Counted from the stretch's first letter, positions 1-8,508 are shown. The stretch is 36,799 nt of DNA from an uncultured Ruminococcus sp. (GCA_902762375.1 CACWNY010000011.1:1-36799), one strand, 5' to 3'. Notes: generated by a model not told the origin, from the sequence alone. Program-made: numbers and translations.

Positions 1-102
1 CCCATAGCCTTAGAAACTGATGCCCGTAAAATGAAATCCTTTGCAAGGTTGGGCGGATTAAAGGAAGCTCCCGCCTCTATAGGCGGTGAGTACTTCACCT
101 AA
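1..102 (+). CDS. tnpB: TnpB C-terminal fragment (partial, runs off the left edge)
   Basis: Frame 1 is open from the left edge and encodes 33 residues ending GGEYFT before TAA at 100-102. The same reading frame exists in inverted orientation at the right edge. The sequence has the form of the extreme C-terminus of a TnpB-type RNA-guided nuclease, which in IS200/IS605 elements overlaps the element's right end and the reRNA/omega-RNA scaffold. The conserved repeat stops at 98, so the last codons and the stop come from flanking DNA. None of the RuvC or zinc-finger motifs are inside the window, so the family call rests on the right-end hairpin and its position, not on catalytic residues. Confidence 0.6.
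   Translation, partial: PIALETDARKMKSFARLGGLKEAPASIGGEYFT
2..98 (+). mobile_element. Right end of an IS200/IS605-type element (left copy)
   Basis: These 97 bases are repeated exactly, inverted, at 36703-36799. The 3' part contains the hairpin CCGCCTCTATAGGCGG followed by TGAGTACTTCAC, which resembles the GC-rich hairpin and TTCAC-like terminus at the right ends of many IS605/IS1341 elements. Similarity to the other copy stops sharply after TTCAC at 98, which marks the element boundary. The rest of the element lies outside the window. Such elements make no target duplication, and none could be tested here. Confidence 0.65.
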
Positions 103-118
103 AAACTACTGAGGAGGG
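2..118 (+). ncRNA. Possible omega-RNA (reRNA) 3' part with guide at 99-118
   Basis: In IS200/IS605 elements the TnpB guide RNA is read from the 3' end of tnpB through the right end, and the first bases of flanking DNA act as the guide. Applied here, the scaffold would end at 98 and the guide would be CTAAAAACTACTGAGGAGGG. This is an inference from the family; only the scaffold hairpin is visible, and transcription is not shown. Confidence 0.35.
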
Positions 119-124
119 ATTTTC

Positions 125-1033
125 GTGCAAAACAGAATTAATGTATTTCAAAACGAAACGCAAGACGACAACTCCATGACCATGATGTTAGGAGCTGTCT
201 GCGGAGATACAGCCGGTTCACCGTATGAATTTCGCAATATCAAATACTGTCTTGAAAAAGAAAATATCATCCGACAGCGTTCACGCTTCACCGACGACAG
301 TGTAATGACCTGTGCTATCGCCAAAGGAATATCTACTGCACTTAAACAAATAGATAGCAATAACGATGACAAAAACTTGTTCTACGATACTGTACATCAA
401 TGTGTGATAAATTCTATGGTGGAGTTTGGCAAAAAACACCCCACAGCAGGCTACGGTGGGAATTTTGCCAGATGGATTTTCTACAAAAATCATAAACCTT
501 ATAACAGTTGGGGAAATGGTTCAGCCATGCGTGTATCTTATGCAGGTTGGATTGCTACCTCTCTTGAAGAAGCTGAAATGTTTGCCAGACTTTCCGCAGA
601 AGTTACCCACAATCACCCCGAAGGTATCAAAGGTGCTAAAGTAGTGGCAGGCTGTATCTACCTTTCAAGGACAGGCTCTTCCAAAGACGATATCCGAAAA
701 TATGTCAGCCAGTATTACAACATCAATTTCACACTTGACGAAATCCGACCAAGTTACCGTTTTGATGTCAGTTGTCAGGGGTCTGTACCGCAGGCGATTG
801 TTGCCTTTCTGGAAGGCAATGATTTTATTGATGTTGTCACCAAAGCGATTTCCATCGGTGGTGACAGCGATACCATCGCCGCTATTGCAGGCAGTATCGC
901 TGAAACAATCTACCCTATCCCCTACTTTTTCCGAAGTGCGGTTATGGATAAACTGGATAACGATTTGAAACAGGCTCTTAATGAGGCTGTCGAATTTTGC
1001 CAAAACCACATAGCGGAGTATCAATATGAATGA
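125..1033 (+). CDS. ADP-ribosylglycohydrolase family protein
   Basis: The 302-residue product has the family hallmarks: GDTAGSPYEF near residue 28, FTDDSVMT near residue 56, and GGDSDTIAAIAGS near residue 247. The acidic residues in these motifs bind the two Mg2+ ions in known family members. It probably removes ADP-ribose from proteins or small molecules; the substrate cannot be told. The GTG start at 125 is chosen because AGGAGGG (112-118) sits 6-7 bases before it. An ATG at residue 18 would also give a family-like start. It begins only 27 bases after the IS end and overlaps the next gene by 8 bases. No cognate ADP-ribosyltransferase is visible here; one may lie beyond the IS. Confidence 0.9.
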   Translation: MQNRINVFQNETQDDNSMTMMLGAVCGDTAGSPYEFRNIKYCLEKENIIRQRSRFTDDSVMTCAIAKGISTALKQIDSNNDDKNLFYDTVHQCVINSMVEFGKKHPTAGYGGNFARWIFYKNHKPYNSWGNGSAMRVSYAGWIATSLEEAEMFARLSAEVTHNHPEGIKGAKVVAGCIYLSRTGSSKDDIRKYVSQYYNINFTLDEIRPSYRFDVSCQGSVPQAIVAFLEGNDFIDVVTKAISIGGDSDTIAAIAGSIAETIYPIPYFFRSAVMDKLDNDLKQALNEAVEFCQNHIAEYQYE

Positions 1034-2036
1034 AAATAATAAATCACTAACAAGATTAGAATGGATAGATTTGGCTAAAGGAATAACTATGATTTTGGTT
1101 ATCATAGGACATACCATTCCTTTAAGTCTGGGAAGATATATCATTTACTCTTTTCATATGTCACTCTTTTTTATTGTAAGTGGTATAACCTATCGCACAT
1201 CCGAAAATCGTGAAATGTTTAAGAAAAAATTGAAAAAATCTTTCAGACATCTAATATTGCCAACAATAATTATTTATCTTTTGCAAATTGTGTCAGAAAT
1301 TATTTTAAAATTTCATGAAATTATCTGGATAGATTATTTTCTTACAAAAACATATGTAGCACTATTTACAAGTGGCTACGATATAAAATTTGGCGGAAAA
1401 ACTATCGTTGGTATAGGTGCTGTATGGTTCTTTGTTGTTTTGTTTATCAGCAGAACTATGTATGATTATTTACACTTAAAATTGAAAAAAAATATATTTG
1501 TCATTACAATTTTGCTGTTATCAATAAGCGGTGTTATTATTGGACATTTACAACCACTTCCTTTTTCATTTGATATTGCTTTAACTGTTCTTCCTCTCTT
1601 TTTATTTGGTAAATACATAGGACAACATACACTCATTAAAAAGACAATTATTTTACCATTATCTTTACTGATATGGGGAATAACTTTTTTTCCTGAATAT
1701 ATGATAAAAGGTTATTCTATGGAATTTACCACAAGAGGATATCCTCTATACCCATTATGTTTTCTTACAGCAATAGCAGGCAGTGTCTTTGTTATCTCTT
1801 CCAGTATATGGCTGTTAAAAATTAAAAAATTTCTCCAACCATTGATTTTTATCGGCAAAAATTCCATATATTTATTTTGGGTTCATATCATGGATAACTT
1901 ATTAAAAAATGTCTGGAAGATAGAAAACAATATTTTATTAAGTGTTGTTATAAGAATTATTATTGATATATTCTTTTTTATTATTTTAGTAAAAATAATA
2001 CACTTGTTAAACAATAGAAAAAAAACTACTCATTAA
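1026..2036 (+). CDS. Acyltransferase family 3 membrane protein
   Basis: This 336-residue polytopic protein starts with LEWIDLAKGITMILVIIGHT, the typical opening of the acyltransferase_3 (OafA/YrhL, fucose-4-O-acetylase-like) family, with the conserved His in the first membrane segment and a second motif at SFHMSLFFIVSG. About ten hydrophobic segments follow. Members O-acylate cell-surface glycans or lipids using acyl-CoA. The start overlaps the upstream gene by 8 bases, suggesting translational coupling. Its DNA looks clearly more AT-rich than either neighbour (long A and T runs, many ATA and TTA codons), which hints at separate acquisition. The acceptor is unknown. Confidence 0.88.
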   Translation: MNENNKSLTRLEWIDLAKGITMILVIIGHTIPLSLGRYIIYSFHMSLFFIVSGITYRTSENREMFKKKLKKSFRHLILPTIIIYLLQIVSEIILKFHEIIWIDYFLTKTYVALFTSGYDIKFGGKTIVGIGAVWFFVVLFISRTMYDYLHLKLKKNIFVITILLLSISGVIIGHLQPLPFSFDIALTVLPLFLFGKYIGQHTLIKKTIILPLSLLIWGITFFPEYMIKGYSMEFTTRGYPLYPLCFLTAIAGSVFVISSSIWLLKIKKFLQPLIFIGKNSIYLFWVHIMDNLLKNVWKIENNILLSVVIRIIIDIFFFIILVKIIHLLNNRKKTTH

Positions 2037-2058
2037 CCATTTTGTAAATTTTAATACG

Positions 2059-3480
2059 ATGAATTTATGGAACTATCTTAACAATTATCACCAAACGGGA
2101 GTTATTCCCTTTCATATGCCTGCTCACAAACGCAATACGGCTTTTATCGAATATCTTCAGAAATTCGGAGCAGATATAGACTTTACCGAAATTCAGGCAA
2201 CAGACGACTTACACCATGCTGACGGTATCTTGAAAGAATGTATGCAAAAGGCTGAAACTCTATGGAACACTCAACATAGTTTTTTCATGGTTAACGGCAG
2301 TACAGGAGGTATTCTTTCAGGAATACGAGCTTGTACCCATTACGGAGATAAAATTCTTGTTGCCCGAAACTGTCATAAATCTGTATATAATGCTATCGAA
2401 CTTTTCGGATTGCAACCTGTTTATATTTTGCCTGAATATATTGAAAGCTATCACATTTACGGCAGTGTTTCTCCCGAAAAAACAGAAAGAATTTTGCAGG
2501 AAAATCCTGACATCAAATTAATTGTCATTACCAGTCCGACCTATGAGGGGATTATCAGTGATATTCAACATCTTTCCGAAATTGCCCACCGTTTTCATAT
2601 TCCGCTGATGGTTGATGAGGCACACGGCAGTCATTTAGACCTTTCTCCTTACTTTACAGGAGGTGCAATAAGGGGCGGTGCAGATATCGTGGTTCAGAGC
2701 TTACACAAAACTTTACCTTCCCTGACCCAAAGTGCTATCATTCATTTTAATTCAGAAATTGTCTGTGCCAAATCTTTACAAAGACAACTTGCTGTATTTC
2801 AGACAAGCAGTCCGTCTTATCTTCTGATGGCGTCAATCGACAGTTGTATCGAACTTGTTAAAGATACCTCACTGTTTCAGGCATGGCATGAAAATCTCAT
2901 GATGTTCAAAGAAAAAACAAAGGCACTTCAGAATTTCAGAATTTTCGGGTATACTGATACTATACCGAAAAATTCTGTGTTCGGATTTGATTACGGTAAA
3001 ATTTTAATTTCCTGTACTGACACTGTTTTCACAGGCAATCGACTGGCGGATATTCTGCATAAACAATACCACATGGATTTTGAAATGAGTAATACTGAAA
3101 CTCTCCTTGCTATGACCTCTATGGCGGACACAAAAGAAAATCTGTTTTATCTGGCAGAATGTCTTTTGAACATAGATAAACAAGACATTCAGGGAAATCG
3201 TCCATTGTATCAGACCATTGTCAGAACTGTTCCTGAAAGTCATTTTATTCCGTCAGTAGCTTTGTCCGAACCGTATAAAATGATTACTCTTGAAAAAAGT
3301 ATAGGAAAAGTCAGTGCAGAATATATCTGGATTTATCCTCCCGGTATTCCTGTGATTACCATAGGTGAAGTGATTAATGAAGAAATTGTTCAAATTATCC
3401 AAACGGCAATCCGTCAAAACCTGAACCTACAGAAAACGATATCAGAAAATCCATACGAAATTGCCACACTCGACATCTGA
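2059..3480 (+). CDS. Orn/Lys/Arg decarboxylase family, PLP-dependent (aspartate-aminotransferase fold)
   Basis: The 473-residue product contains IPFHMPAHKRN at the N-terminus, FFMVNGSTGGILSGIRA for cofactor binding, VDEAHGSH with the Asp that contacts the pyridine nitrogen, and QSLHKTLPSLTQSA with the Schiff-base Lys. This is the short Gram-positive form (about 470-490 residues), without the response-regulator-like wing domain of enterobacterial enzymes. It would make a polyamine precursor (agmatine, cadaverine or putrescine); the substrate cannot be told from sequence. The ATG at 2059 has no clear Shine-Dalgarno, and the gene begins 22 bases after the acyltransferase. No tmk or holB, frequent partners in Firmicutes, is present. 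Confidence 0.9.
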   Translation: MNLWNYLNNYHQTGVIPFHMPAHKRNTAFIEYLQKFGADIDFTEIQATDDLHHADGILKECMQKAETLWNTQHSFFMVNGSTGGILSGIRACTHYGDKILVARNCHKSVYNAIELFGLQPVYILPEYIESYHIYGSVSPEKTERILQENPDIKLIVITSPTYEGIISDIQHLSEIAHRFHIPLMVDEAHGSHLDLSPYFTGGAIRGGADIVVQSLHKTLPSLTQSAIIHFNSEIVCAKSLQRQLAVFQTSSPSYLLMASIDSCIELVKDTSLFQAWHENLMMFKEKTKALQNFRIFGYTDTIPKNSVFGFDYGKILISCTDTVFTGNRLADILHKQYHMDFEMSNTETLLAMTSMADTKENLFYLAECLLNIDKQDIQGNRPLYQTIVRTVPESHFIPSVALSEPYKMITLEKSIGKVSAEYIWIYPPGIPVITIGEVINEEIVQIIQTAIRQNLNLQKTISENPYEIATLDI

Positions 3481-3494
3481 AAAATAAAAGTAAA

Positions 3495-3728
3495 CTACCT
3501 GAGCGGTTGGGATTATTTTCTGAAATTAGTAATTATAGAAAAACAACCTATAGCTATGACAATTAAAAGTTTTTGTCCACTTTTTTCAAAAAGTGGGCAG
3601 GGTTAAGGGGCGACAGCCCCTTAGCAGGATTTTAAAGGGCGGCAGCCCTTTAACGGATAAAAATTCAAAACAAAATTTGCCAAAGCAAATTTTGACAATA
3701 ACTATTTTATTTTCAACCGCTCAGGTAG
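3495..3728 (+). repeat. Hairpin-chain repeat R1: most complete copy, with 15-bp terminal inverted repeats
   Basis: It is bounded by CTACCTGAGCGGTTG (3495-3509) and its exact reverse complement CAACCGCTCAGGTAG (3714-3728). Inside are H1 CCACTTTTT/AAAAAGTGG (3577-3596), H2 AAGGGGC/GCCCCTT (3605-3622), H3 AAAGGGC/GCCCTTT (3634-3651) and H4 CAAAATTTGC/GCAAATTTTG (3671-3694). There is no open frame of note. It fills almost the whole 278-base gap between the decarboxylase and trxB. It has the form of a non-autonomous mobile element; no target duplication was found. Confidence 0.85.
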
Positions 3729-3758
3729 AAATAAATAAAAAGGAACAGTAAAAATTCA

Positions 3759-4676
3759 ATGTATGATTGTATTATTTTAGGAAGTGGCTGTGCGGGTTTA
3801 AGTGCAGCAATCTATGCACAACGAGCAAAATTCAATAACATTGTTATTGAAAAGATTTATAAAGGTGCAGGTCAGATTACCGAAAGCGAACGGGTAGACA
3901 ATTACATGGGACTGTATGGAGAAAACGGCTTTTCGCTTGGTATGAAGTTCAGAGAACACGCTGAAAAACTCGGTACACAATTTATTGAGGCAACTGTTAC
4001 TCATATTGAAAAAGCAGACAATCACTGGAACATACTGACTGATGATGGTAAAACATGGGAAAGTAAAACAGTCATCTATGCTTTAGGAACACAAAGACGG
4101 AAACTCGGTATTACAGGAGAAAAAGAATATACAGGTAAAGGTGTTTCATATTGTGCGGTATGCGATGGTGCATTTTACCGCAAGAAAGTCGTTGCCGTTG
4201 TTGGTGGCGGAGATACCGCTTTAAGTGACGCATTATTACTGTCAAAGTTTGCCGAAAAGGTATATCTCATACACCGCCGTAATGATTTCAGAGCAAACAG
4301 AACTGTACAGGAAAACATTCAGTCTGTTAACAATATAGAATGTATTATGAACAGCAATGTAACCAAAATTTCAGGAGAAAGACGGGTTAAATCCATAACT
4401 CTAAAAAACGATATGGGAGAGGAAACAGAAATTGCCGTAAACGGCGTATTTGTAGCGATAGGCAGTATACCTAACACTAAGATACTGGAAAGTATTGCTG
4501 AACTTGATGACAACGGATATGTCAAAGCTGACGAAACAGGTATTACTACCGCAGACGGTTTATTTGTGGCAGGAGATGTTCGTACTAAAGTGCTAAGACA
4601 AGTGATTACCGCAGCTTCAGACGGTGCTAACTGTGTATTTTCTGTGGAAAACTATTTGCGTGAAAAATGCCGTTAA
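3759..4676 (+). CDS. trxB: Thioredoxin-disulfide reductase
   Basis: The 305-residue flavoprotein has the N-terminal FAD motif GSGCAGLSAA, the redox-active CAVC in SYCAVCDGAFY, the NADPH motif GGGDTALSDAL followed by HRRNDFRAN (the HRRxxxRA signature for NADPH), and the C-terminal GDVRTKVLRQVITAASDG that closes over FAD. Length and domain order are typical of low-molecular-weight TrxB. It reduces thioredoxin with NADPH; no thioredoxin gene is adjacent. AAAAAGGAACAG precedes the ATG. The stop codon lies in the loop of its own terminator. Confidence is high for the family and good for the thioredoxin substrate. Confidence 0.92.
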   Translation: MYDCIILGSGCAGLSAAIYAQRAKFNNIVIEKIYKGAGQITESERVDNYMGLYGENGFSLGMKFREHAEKLGTQFIEATVTHIEKADNHWNILTDDGKTWESKTVIYALGTQRRKLGITGEKEYTGKGVSYCAVCDGAFYRKKVVAVVGGGDTALSDALLLSKFAEKVYLIHRRNDFRANRTVQENIQSVNNIECIMNSNVTKISGERRVKSITLKNDMGEETEIAVNGVFVAIGSIPNTKILESIAELDDNGYVKADETGITTADGLFVAGDVRTKVLRQVITAASDGANCVFSVENYLREKCR

Positions 4677-4689
4677 TACGGCATTTTTT
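4665..4689 (+). terminator. Rho-independent terminator of trxB
   Basis: AAATGCCGT (4665-4673) pairs with ACGGCATTT (4678-4686) around a four-base TAAT loop and runs into T residues. The loop holds the trxB stop codon, so the terminator overlaps the end of the coding region. Confidence 0.85.
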
Positions 4690-4696
4690 GTATTTT

Positions 4697-4823
4697 CGGG
4701 AGTTTAAGGGCTTTGCCCTTAAAAATCCTATCAGGGGCGTTGCCCCTGAACCCCACCCACTTTTTGAAAAAAGTGGGTCAAAAACTTTTCATTGTCATAG
4801 CTATACGGAGCAAATCATTCCAA
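4697..4823 (-). repeat. Hairpin-chain repeat R2 (reverse orientation)
   Basis: Read on the minus strand it carries H1 (CCACTTTTT type), H2 as CAGGGGC/GCCCCTG and H3 as TTTAAGGGC/GCCCTTAAA. The H2 outer pair is C-G where R1 has A-T. It lacks H4 and ends against the trxB terminator. The end CATAGCTATACGGAG matches the unit that is tandemly repeated at 12604-12770. Confidence 0.8.
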
Positions 4824-4852
4824 CCACATCAGATTTTTTTCTTAAATAATTG

Positions 4853-4881
4853 TTGAAACAATATATGTACTGTGATATAAT
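4853..4881 (+). promoter_or_regulatory. Sigma-A-type promoter for the glycosyltransferase-serpin operon
   Basis: TTGAAA (4853-4858) and TATAAT (4876-4881) are separated by 17 bases, and TGA directly before the -10 makes it an extended -10. It lies 36 bases before the ATG of the next gene. Confidence 0.75.
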
Positions 4882-4917
4882 TTTGGTAAGATATTCATAA
4901 AAGGGGAGTGAGATAAT

Positions 4918-6186
4918 ATGCGTATACTGATACTGTATGCGTCCACAGGTGGCGGACATAAAAGAACCTCTGCCGCAATGAAAAAATATATCGAAGAAAG
5001 CCGACCGAACGATGTTGTCAGAATGGTAGACGCTTTGGAACAAATCAGTCATATTTATAACAAGACGGTTTCTGAAGGGTATGAACTCATGGTCAAAGCT
5101 GCTCCGAAATTTTTCGGTACAGTTTATAATCAGACCAACAAAGACAGTACTATGAATGACCTTGCCGTAAAGATACAACACCGTCTTGCCAAAAAATTAT
5201 TACCGCTTATGGTAGAATTTCGTCCTGATGTCATTATTACTGTACAGGCATTTTGCGTGGATATGGCAGCACGGATTAAATCGAAATATAAAATGGATAT
5301 TCCTATTATTTCGCTGATAACCGATTTTGCTACCCATAAGATGTATGTACAGGACGGTGTGGACGCTTATGTGGTTTCCAACAGCGAAATGGTAAATTCT
5401 TTAAAAGAACTTGGTGTCGATGAATCTGCCATACAGGTCAGTGGTATTCCCATTGACCCTGATTTCTACCACGATTTTGACAAGCAGACATTAATCCGTA
5501 AATTTGGTTTAAGTTCTGATTTACCGATTGTTTTGTTTATGGCAGGCAGTTTTGGTGTAAAGGCAATTCTGAAAATTTATCTTCATCTGGTAGAAACCAG
5601 TGCTGATTTTCAGGCTATTGTTGTTACGGGGAAAAACAAAAAATTGTATGATGAATTTAATGATATTCTTGATGACAACTACGAAAATATGGAAACATCT
5701 ACAGATGATACCACTGAAAGTCATATAAAATACTATATTGGCAATTATGGAGTAAAACCAACAAAATTACTGTATTTTGTAGATAACATACAGGAATATA
5801 TGTATATTTCTGACCTTATCGTTACTAAACCAGGTGGTCTTACAGTAAGTGAATCGATTGTCTCCGTATTGCCGATGGCAATTTTCAGTGCATTTCCCGG
5901 ACAGGAAGCAGATAATGCGGATTATCTGGAAAAACATAATCTGGCAATAAGATTACCCAAAAAAGAATCTGCCAAAACGATTCATGAACTCCTGCTGAAC
6001 ACTGAAAAACTGGAAACAATGAGAAATGCCTGCCGTCAACACAATATGGGAAATTCTGCAAAGCAAATCATTGAACTGGCAGAAAATCTGGTAAAAAGCT
6101 ACCACATCAAAAACAAGACCTATGACCCTGATCTCGTAAAAGAAATATTTTCTCAATACTATTCGGTGACCGATAATGAAGAATAA
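4918..6186 (+). CDS. MGDG-synthase-type / UgtP-like glycosyltransferase (GT28)
   Basis: The 422-residue protein opens with ILILYASTGGGHKRTSAAM, the nucleotide-sugar glycosyltransferase motif of the MGDG synthase/UgtP group, and has TKPGGLTVSES near residue 304 in the C-terminal donor-binding domain. The family adds glucose or galactose to diacylglycerol at the cytoplasmic membrane face, giving glycolipids that anchor lipoteichoic acid. The ATG follows GGGGAGTG. Its 3' end overlaps the serpin start by 11 bases, and a flippase-like membrane gene follows, which fits a glycolipid role. Sugar, acceptor and processivity cannot be told. Murein-type GT28 (MurG) is less likely given the N-terminal domain. 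Confidence 0.88.
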   Translation: MRILILYASTGGGHKRTSAAMKKYIEESRPNDVVRMVDALEQISHIYNKTVSEGYELMVKAAPKFFGTVYNQTNKDSTMNDLAVKIQHRLAKKLLPLMVEFRPDVIITVQAFCVDMAARIKSKYKMDIPIISLITDFATHKMYVQDGVDAYVVSNSEMVNSLKELGVDESAIQVSGIPIDPDFYHDFDKQTLIRKFGLSSDLPIVLFMAGSFGVKAILKIYLHLVETSADFQAIVVTGKNKKLYDEFNDILDDNYENMETSTDDTTESHIKYYIGNYGVKPTKLLYFVDNIQEYMYISDLIVTKPGGLTVSESIVSVLPMAIFSAFPGQEADNADYLEKHNLAIRLPKKESAKTIHELLLNTEKLETMRNACRQHNMGNSAKQIIELAENLVKSYHIKNKTYDPDLVKEIFSQYYSVTDNEE

Positions 6187-7462
6187 GATTTTTACTACTA
6201 TAATCAGTATTTGTATGTTGGCTGTTACTGTATCTTTGAATGCTTGTCATAATAATGAACAGAATACTGTTCTGCCAAATGCGGACAACCTGCTTGCCAG
6301 CGTACAGAAAAGCAGTAATTCTCCTCAATATGACTTCGTTGCCTCAGCAAAACAACCTGAAGAATATAGTACTTATATCAATAAAAGTACGGAACTGGGT
6401 CTGAAAATGCTGAAATCAGAAAATTATGATAAAGAAAATACTGCTGTTGCTCCGCTTTCTGTTTCACTGTCACTTTCGGCAATGGCAAACGGTACGGCTA
6501 AAGACACTCTCCGTCAAATGAAAAATTTTGTGGGTACGGCTAACCTGAATATGGACACGATTAATCAGTGCAGTGCCTATATTTCTCAGCGTATCCGTTT
6601 CTTTAATAAGGATAGTAATGGTGTTTTTGATACCACTACTGTATGGGTCAGTGATAGTATGACTGTCAAAAGAAGTTTCCTGCAAAAGTATGACAACTTC
6701 TATAATATGTCATTTTACAAAATGAATTTCGCTGACAATACGACAAATGGTCTTATGAGAGAATACATTGCCTCCCAATCAGAAAATTTCTTGCCTGTAG
6801 GAGATATTCACACAACAGAAAAATTCCGCTTATATAATGACTGTTCTGTTGCGGTGAGTGATTACTGGTTAAGTCCTTATACAGACAGTCACAACGGCAA
6901 ATTTACCACTACTGAAAATAAAAGTGTCAATGTATCTTATCTGACAAGTACGGAAAGAATATACAAGTCCGATAAAGCCACCGCTTTTATCAAAGAATTT
7001 AAAACTATTCCCTGTAAACTGTTGTGTATTCTGCCGAATGAGAATATTACTTTACAAGAATATGTCGACAGTCTTTCTTATGATAAATTACTGGATATTC
7101 CCAATAAAATCAAACCAATGGAGTTTGCTACTGTCAGCATACCTCAATTTTCTGTAGAAAAATCATCAAGTCTGAAAAATACCTTGAGTGATATAGGAAT
7201 CAGCAATATATTTTCGGAAAATGCTGATTTTTCTAAAGGGTTCAGTGAAAATATATTTCTTGATGACATGACGCAATCGGTAAAAATGGCGATATCTGAA
7301 AATGGTATCTCCAAAACACAAAAAGAAAATGATGTAGCTGATACGGAAACACCTGAAACAAAAGAATTGGTTACCTTTAACCGTCCGTTTTTGTATGCCG
7401 TCATCGACAACGAAAGTTATGTTCCTGTTATACTAGGTACGGTCAATCAGCCGACAAATTGA
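6176..7462 (+). CDS. Serpin-family lipoprotein
   Basis: The 428-residue product begins with a lipoprotein signal peptide (lysines, hydrophobic core, lipobox LNAC with Cys near residue 24), so it is predicted to be anchored outside the membrane. The serpin fold is shown by NTAVAPLSVSLSLSAMANG near residue 90 and by the C-terminal FNRPFLYAVIDNESYVPVILG. Inhibitory serpins have a hinge of small residues (about EEGTEAAAA) before the reactive loop. Here the corresponding stretch is ENGISKTQK, with Lys, Gln and Lys where alanines are expected, so inhibition by loop insertion is doubtful. It overlaps the preceding gene by 11 bases. Confidence 0.88.
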   Translation: MKNKIFTTIISICMLAVTVSLNACHNNEQNTVLPNADNLLASVQKSSNSPQYDFVASAKQPEEYSTYINKSTELGLKMLKSENYDKENTAVAPLSVSLSLSAMANGTAKDTLRQMKNFVGTANLNMDTINQCSAYISQRIRFFNKDSNGVFDTTTVWVSDSMTVKRSFLQKYDNFYNMSFYKMNFADNTTNGLMREYIASQSENFLPVGDIHTTEKFRLYNDCSVAVSDYWLSPYTDSHNGKFTTTENKSVNVSYLTSTERIYKSDKATAFIKEFKTIPCKLLCILPNENITLQEYVDSLSYDKLLDIPNKIKPMEFATVSIPQFSVEKSSSLKNTLSDIGISNIFSENADFSKGFSENIFLDDMTQSVKMAISENGISKTQKENDVADTETPETKELVTFNRPFLYAVIDNESYVPVILGTVNQPTN

Positions 7463-7482
7463 CATTAAGGAGATATTGATTT

Positions 7483-8508
7483 TTGAATAAAAAAAATATT
7501 GCTGTAATGGTATTCAACTTTTTTGTGATTATCACTTCAGTTTCACTGATTGTCTATTTTTGTGTTTCGAAAAACGGTCTTTTTGAACTGCTTTCTTCAG
7601 ATATTTCTTTAAATGTTATCTGGTTGCTGTTGGCAATCGGCTGTCAGATTGGCACTATGCTGATTGACTCTTTTCTGACTTTTCTGTTTATCAGACAACA
7701 CTATCCGCAGTTTACTCTTTCAGACGGTATAAAAAGTTCATTTATCGGTAGCTTTTACAGTGCGGTTACGCCTGCTTCCTCTGGCGGACAACCTATGCAA
7801 CTGGTATTTCTTGCTAAAAAAAATGTGGAAGTAGGATTTTCTACTTCTTGTATGACACAGAAATTTGTGATTTTTCAGCTTATCTCTACAATGATAAGTG
7901 TAGTTGCTTTGATTATCCGTCATGAATTTTTCTTTTCCACAGTCAAAATACCGCTTTTATGGTTGTGTGTTGTTGTCGGATTTACAGCTCAGGTAGTGGT
8001 GACAAGCGGTGTTATCGTGATTTCGTTCAGTCGGAAATTATCAGATTTTCTTATCCGCATTTTTCGGAAATTGCTTAAAAAACTCTCTTTTATCAAAAAT
8101 CCTGAACAGAAAATTGAGGATTTGTCGCAACAGGTAGAAATGTTCCATAATGCCAACCGCAGTCTGCTAAAAAATCCTCGTTTGCTGGGAATTTCATGCG
8201 TACTGATTTTTATACAGATACTGGGAATATTTCTGGTTCCTTACTGTATTTACCGCAGTTTTTCTTTGGAGAATACTACTGTCGTTGATATGATTTGTTC
8301 ACAGTCCTTTGTCAGTATTGCTTCGTCTATGATTCCGCTTCCTGGTGCTACAGGTGCCTCTGAACTGGCTTTTTCGGTCTTTTTTGAACTGTTCTTCGGA
8401 AAGAGGTTCCTGAAATCGGGATTGTTACTCTGGCGAACTATTACCTATTACGGAGTGATTATTCTTTGTTTTCCCTTTTCCCTGCTCACTTCCAGACGGA
8501 AAAAATAA
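7483..8508 (+). CDS. YbhN/LPG-synthase-TM family flippase-like membrane protein
   Basis: The 341-residue protein has about eight membrane segments and the family motif TPASSGGQPMQ near residue 98, followed by a late PLPGATGASE motif. This is the isolated membrane domain of lysylphosphatidylglycerol synthase (MprF), without the soluble aminoacyl-transfer domain, so it is probably a lipid or glycolipid translocase. The TTG start at 7483 is chosen because AAGGAGAT (7467-7474) lies 8 bases upstream. It begins 20 bases after the serpin and ends the operon; the pairing with a glycolipid synthase suggests it moves that product across the membrane, an inference. Confidence 0.82.
   Translation: MNKKNIAVMVFNFFVIITSVSLIVYFCVSKNGLFELLSSDISLNVIWLLLAIGCQIGTMLIDSFLTFLFIRQHYPQFTLSDGIKSSFIGSFYSAVTPASSGGQPMQLVFLAKKNVEVGFSTSCMTQKFVIFQLISTMISVVALIIRHEFFFSTVKIPLLWLCVVVGFTAQVVVTSGVIVISFSRKLSDFLIRIFRKLLKKLSFIKNPEQKIEDLSQQVEMFHNANRSLLKNPRLLGISCVLIFIQILGIFLVPYCIYRSFSLENTTVVDMICSQSFVSIASSMIPLPGATGASELAFSVFFELFFGKRFLKSGLLLWRTITYYGVIILCFPFSLLTSRRKK

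Noticed and set aside
665..1144. Long open frame on the minus strand over the ADP-ribosylglycohydrolase
   Set aside because: It covers a well-supported gene in antisense and shows no family motif.
3692..3697. TTGACA at the end of H4 as a -35 box for downstream genes
   Set aside because: It recurs at other H4 ends, but no -10 box follows at 16-18 bases in R1 or R10.
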